64,000 bases of DNA from Clostridia bacterium (GTDB lineage Bacteria; Bacillota; Clostridia; TANB77; CAG-508). The first letter of the stretch is position 1. Every line of letters begins with the position of its first letter. The notes under the pieces are model-generated. The model was not told the DNA's origin, searched no databases, and saw nothing but the letters and a program-made list of their open reading frames with translations. The stretch covers positions 1 to 64,000 of the forward strand of contig CAAEVK010000008.1 in NCBI GenBank assembly GCA_900759475.1. The letters run 5' to 3'. This document shows positions 61,231-64,000 of this stretch, piece after piece. The position numbers and the translations under genes are program-made.

Positions 61231-62475
61231 CTAAAAATTTTTGTTTGTTTTCTTTCTTCTAATAATAGTGTTTGCTTCTACCTGAATTGGTAATTTTAAT
61301 TTCACTGTTTGTCCTTGTTTTCCTGGATTAATTGTATTAATTTTTTCTTCTGTATTACTGTCCCATAATTGTTCTATTATAAATTCAACTGGTTCTATTT
61401 TATGTGGAATAATTATTTCTAATGTATCACCAACAGATAATTTGTTTCGTATTTCTAATAATGTCTTTTCTTTATGATATTCCAAAACTTTTCCTCCAAA
61501 TTCATAATTTGGATTATATTGCTTTCCTTCATATTCTTGTATATCTTGATTATTTTTATCATTAAAATAAAACGTAGTTAACCCTCTTGTTTTTATTTTT
61601 TCTAATTCTTTTAAATATTTTGTATAATCATAATTTTGAGGATCTTTACAGTAATCATCAATTGCATTTCTATAAGCATTAATAACAGTCGCCAAATAAT
61701 ATTCTGTTTTTAGTCTGCCTTCTATTTTTAGGCTATTTACTCCTAATTCAAATACTTCTGGTAATTCCTTTATTAAACATAAATCTTTAGAAGAAAAAAT
61801 ATAAGTTCCTGTACTATCATGCTCCACTGGCATTAAATTTCCTGGCTTATTTGTCTCTTCTACATACACATTATATGCCCATCTACAACTTTGTGCACAA
61901 TCTCCTAAATTTGCACTTCTTCCTGCTAAAAAATCACTTAAAAAACATCTTCCAGAATAGCTAAAACAAATTGCTCCATGAACAAACATTTCAATGTCTA
62001 ATCCCTCTGGTTTATTTTTTACAATTTCACGAATTTGTTCTTTATTTAATTCCCTACCTAAAATAATTCTTTTTGCACCATTATTATACCAAAATTTACA
62101 AGTATGGTAACTTACAGTATTTGCTTGTGTACTAATATGCTTTTCTATATCTGGTGCTTCTTCTTTTAAAACTTCTAGCACTCCACCATCTGCTACAATA
62201 ATTCCATCTACTTTTAGGTCATTTAAAACTTTTGCTTGTTTGCGTATTTCGTCATATTTTTCATCCCAAGCAAATATATTGATTGCTACATATACCTTTT
62301 TGCCAATACTATGTGCATATTGTATGGTATTCACTAAATCATTATCCTGCATTTCTGCTCTAGTTCTTAAAGATAAGGAACTAGTTCCTGCATATACTGC
62401 ATCTGCTCCATACATAAATGCGATTTTTGCTTTTTCAAATGTTCCTGCTGGTGCTAATAGTTCTGGTACTTTCAT
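61231..62475 (-). CDS. U32-family peptidase/tRNA hydroxylation-type protein
   Basis: 414 residues. MKVPELLAPAGTFEKAK, GADAVYAGTSSLSLR, MFVHGAICFSYSGRCFLSDF (Fe-S Cys region), SLKIEGRLKTEYYLATV are the U32 signatures. Compared with the 56140 paralogue it lacks the long C-terminal domain and has no CGG. It ends with the U32 C-terminal domain (VGDTLEIIIPHK). Probably the TrhP/YrrO-like 5-hydroxyuridine tRNA pathway factor, inferred from family. Confidence 0.88.
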   Translation of the reverse strand: MKVPELLAPAGTFEKAKIAFMYGADAVYAGTSSLSLRTRAEMQDNDLVNTIQYAHSIGKKVYVAINIFAWDEKYDEIRKQAKVLNDLKVDGIIVADGGVLEVLKEEAPDIEKHISTQANTVSYHTCKFWYNNGAKRIILGRELNKEQIREIVKNKPEGLDIEMFVHGAICFSYSGRCFLSDFLAGRSANLGDCAQSCRWAYNVYVEETNKPGNLMPVEHDSTGTYIFSSKDLCLIKELPEVFELGVNSLKIEGRLKTEYYLATVINAYRNAIDDYCKDPQNYDYTKYLKELEKIKTRGLTTFYFNDKNNQDIQEYEGKQYNPNYEFGGKVLEYHKEKTLLEIRNKLSVGDTLEIIIPHKIEPVEFIIEQLWDSNTEEKINTINPGKQGQTVKLKLPIQVEANTIIRRKKTNKNF

Positions 62476-62730
62476 ATTTCTTCCTCTTTCTTTATTTCAT
62501 TATTTTTACAATTTATTAAGTTACAATATTATCGTTTAAAAACATCTTTTATTAATCTTAAAACTGTAATTACTATAACATATTTTTGTTATAAAATCTA
62601 TATTTAAATTTCCTTTTTACTATTTTTTTATACAAGTTTCCAATTTTATCTTTTTAGAATACTATAACATTATAATGTATATCTATTTTGTTTTTAGTAG
62701 ATAATATATGAGAAGAGAGGAGAATTTCAC

Positions 62731-63604
62731 TTGATTAATTCTTTTTGTATAAAAACAAATAATACTATAATTTTAGATTATCTACTAGAACAATTCCATT
62801 CTACACGGATTAGAAAATATTTATTTGTCTCGTCATCAGTTTAAATCTTATCAAAATGTTGTTATACATTATACGGGTGAAAATAAAAAAGCCTTTATTC
62901 GTGCTGTTTCTTCTTCTATTGCAGATGTCATTTTTTGTTTCTATGAAAACAATATTTTAAAAAAAATGATTTATTTTAATTATTTTTATTTTTCGGAATT
63001 AGAAAAAAAAGAAATTTTAGAAAATAGTATTCAGCTATTGGTATCTAATAAAAATGATTGTGTTCATAGGAAAAATGTTATCCTACAGGCTGTTACTAAT
63101 TTTTTAAGCGAAAATAAATCCATCCTTTTAGATGGGTTCGTTCATTTTAGATTAGCAAAATATATGCAAATATTGGATGAAACCATTGATTTAGCAGTAG
63201 ATAAATTTTTAATTGAAAGAGAATATAATGAGTTTATTAGTTTATTAAAATTATATGTTAATTCAAAAGAAAATACTGCTTCTATTGTCCATCTTATTTA
63301 TTCTAAAAATGAATCTGTTTTGCTAGACGAACATAAAAACTTAATTAATACTGGTGAAAATGTTTTTAAAGCTAAATATTTATCTGATATTACATTTTCC
63401 TCTAATGATTATGCACTAAATACTTTATTAAATATTATTCCAGAAAAAATATATATTCATTTAATTGATTCTGCTGAAGATGAATTTATTCATACACTCA
63501 AATTAGTATTTGAAAATAGAATTTTTATTTGTAAAGATTGTCCTATCTGTAATATTTATCAGTTATCCGACAAAAAATTGCATCAATTAACATTTAAAGA
63601 CTAA
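62731..63604 (+). CDS. ytxC: YtxC-like sporulation protein, CGG-frameshifted
   Basis: 290 residues after correction. TTG 62731 behind GAGAGGAGAA gives 25 codons ending LLEQFHST, then CGG (62806-62808). Reading normally stops at 62842-62844. Skipping the C gives GLENIYLSRHQFKSYQNVVI and HYTG, as expected for the YtxC family, continuing to 63604 with the late FINCP-like Cys motif CKDCPICNIY. YtxC is a sporulation-associated protein of unknown mechanism. The shift occurs early, so the unshifted peptide would be only 37 residues. Confidence 0.82.
62806..62808 (+). other. CGG +1 recoding site in ytxC
   Basis: Context ACA-CGG-A; skipping the C gives STGLENIYLSRHQF. Confidence 0.85.
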
Positions 63605-63612
63605 ACACTTTA

Positions 63613-63659
63613 CTCCATAAAGTTTATGTGATATAAATAATCTATAAACTTTTATGGAG
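63613..63659 (+). promoter_or_regulatory. Hairpin covering the GT2 ribosome binding site
   Basis: Arms CTCCATAAAGTTTAT and ATAAACTTTTATGGAG pair over 15 bp with one bulged base. The 3' arm includes most of the GGAGG of the next gene and is followed by a T-run, so it may be a terminator for ytxC and/or a translational switch. Confidence 0.5.
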
Positions 63660-63666
63660 GTTTTTT

Positions 63667-64000
63667 ATGGATAAAAAATTAATTACAATTTTAGTCCCTG
63701 CATACAATGAACAAGAAGTTCTTTATATGCTTTACGAAAGATTAAATACTTTAATATCTAGTATTCCAAACTATAATTTTGAAATTCTCTTTGTTAATGA
63801 TGGTAGTAAAGACAATACTTTAAACATTATTATGGAATTAAGAGAAAAAGATAGTAAGGTTTGTTATGTAAATTTATCTAGAAACTATGGAAAAGAAACC
63901 GCTATGCTTGCCGGACTTGATTATTCTAAAGGAGATGCTGTAGTTATTATTGATGCCGATTTGCAAGACCCTCCTGAATTAATTCCAGAAATGATTAAAT
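63667..64000 (+). CDS. GT2 glycosyltransferase (GtrB/DPM1-like), partial
   Basis: The first 111 codons are in the window; the gene continues beyond it. LITILVPAYNEQEVL, VNDGSKDNTLNI, NLSRNYGKETAMLAGLDY and DADLQDPPELIPEM are the signatures of polyprenyl-phosphate glycosyltransferases (GtrB/dolichol-phosphate mannosyl transferase type). It would supply lipid-linked sugar for GT-C enzymes such as the one at 43940. ATG 63667 with GGAGG 6 nt upstream. Confidence 0.9.
   Translation, partial: MDKKLITILVPAYNEQEVLYMLYERLNTLISSIPNYNFEILFVNDGSKDNTLNIIMELREKDSKVCYVNLSRNYGKETAMLAGLDYSKGDAVVIIDADLQDPPELIPEMIK

Overview
The window is AT-rich, densely coded and mostly transcribed on the minus strand. The gene content points to an anaerobic, spore-forming Clostridia-type gut bacterium: pro-sigma-K, a YtxC-like sporulation protein, anaerobic ribonucleotide reductase with its activase, a choloylglycine hydrolase, two U32 peptidase-family genes, a two-gene SufC/SufB-type Fe-S system, a MecA_N-type penicillin-binding protein and fermentative L-lactate dehydrogenase. 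No rRNA, tRNA, CRISPR array or complete mobile element was seen.

The main observation concerns the codon CGG. Ten otherwise intact genes plus one gene remnant are split into two to four reading frames, and each of the 14 breaks lies exactly at an in-frame CGG. In each case, skipping the C and reading the next codon as GGN (Gly) restores the family sequence, often at a conserved glycine (GHSKGG in the Mbeg1-like hydrolase, NGVSKLHG in glycogen phosphorylase, AWGSQIRSY in RF2, GAYNIR in SufB/D). The genes are ogt, a peroxiredoxin remnant, a flippase, prfB, the UPF0182 gene, glgP (2 sites), tcdA, the Mbeg1-like gene, sufB/D, a U32 gene (3 sites) and ytxC. Reading by eye through the other host-like genes I found many out-of-frame CGG triplets and no in-frame one. 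Codons before CGG are diverse; the following base is A 12 times, G once, C once. This looks like genome-wide +1 recoding of CGG (or quadruplet CGGN decoding as Gly). I do not know of a described case.

Layout. 1-6 kb is degenerate, with decayed SRPBCC, ABC-F, histidine-phosphatase and peroxiredoxin genes around an aminopeptidase/ogt operon. 6-10.5 kb: polysaccharide flippase, prfB (with both the classical UGA and a CGG shift), dicarboxylate/glutamate symporter. 10.8-14 kb: a large surface protein ending in a GC-rich stretch that resembles a diversity-generating-retroelement variable region, and a coiled-coil protein. 14-24 kb: cca, ligA, pgsA, DUF5665, UPF0182, ftsY and a dockerin-bearing amidase. 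24-31 kb: pfkA, pyk and glgP (central carbon). 31-39 kb: tcdA, Bax-inhibitor-like protein, thioredoxin/ccdA/trxB redox operon, rdgB, Mbeg1-like hydrolase, cysteine synthase, lactate dehydrogenase. 39-48 kb: choloylglycine hydrolase, MacB/FtsX-like ABC transporter, GT-C glycosyltransferase, YwaF-like protein, epimerase, thioesterase. 48-54 kb: nrdG/nrdD, a Crp/Fnr regulator with palindromic operators, PBP. 54-64 kb, mostly plus strand: sufC-sufB, U32, sigK, maf, second U32, ytxC and the start of a GT2 glycosyltransferase.

Four small monocistronic genes (24082, 26024, 36840, 60975) stand apart. Each has a near-consensus sigma-A promoter with 17-bp spacer, a strong ribosome binding site, its own terminator, GC-richer codon use and an in-frame CGG early in the gene. 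They are the only apparent exceptions to the CGG rule and look recently acquired.
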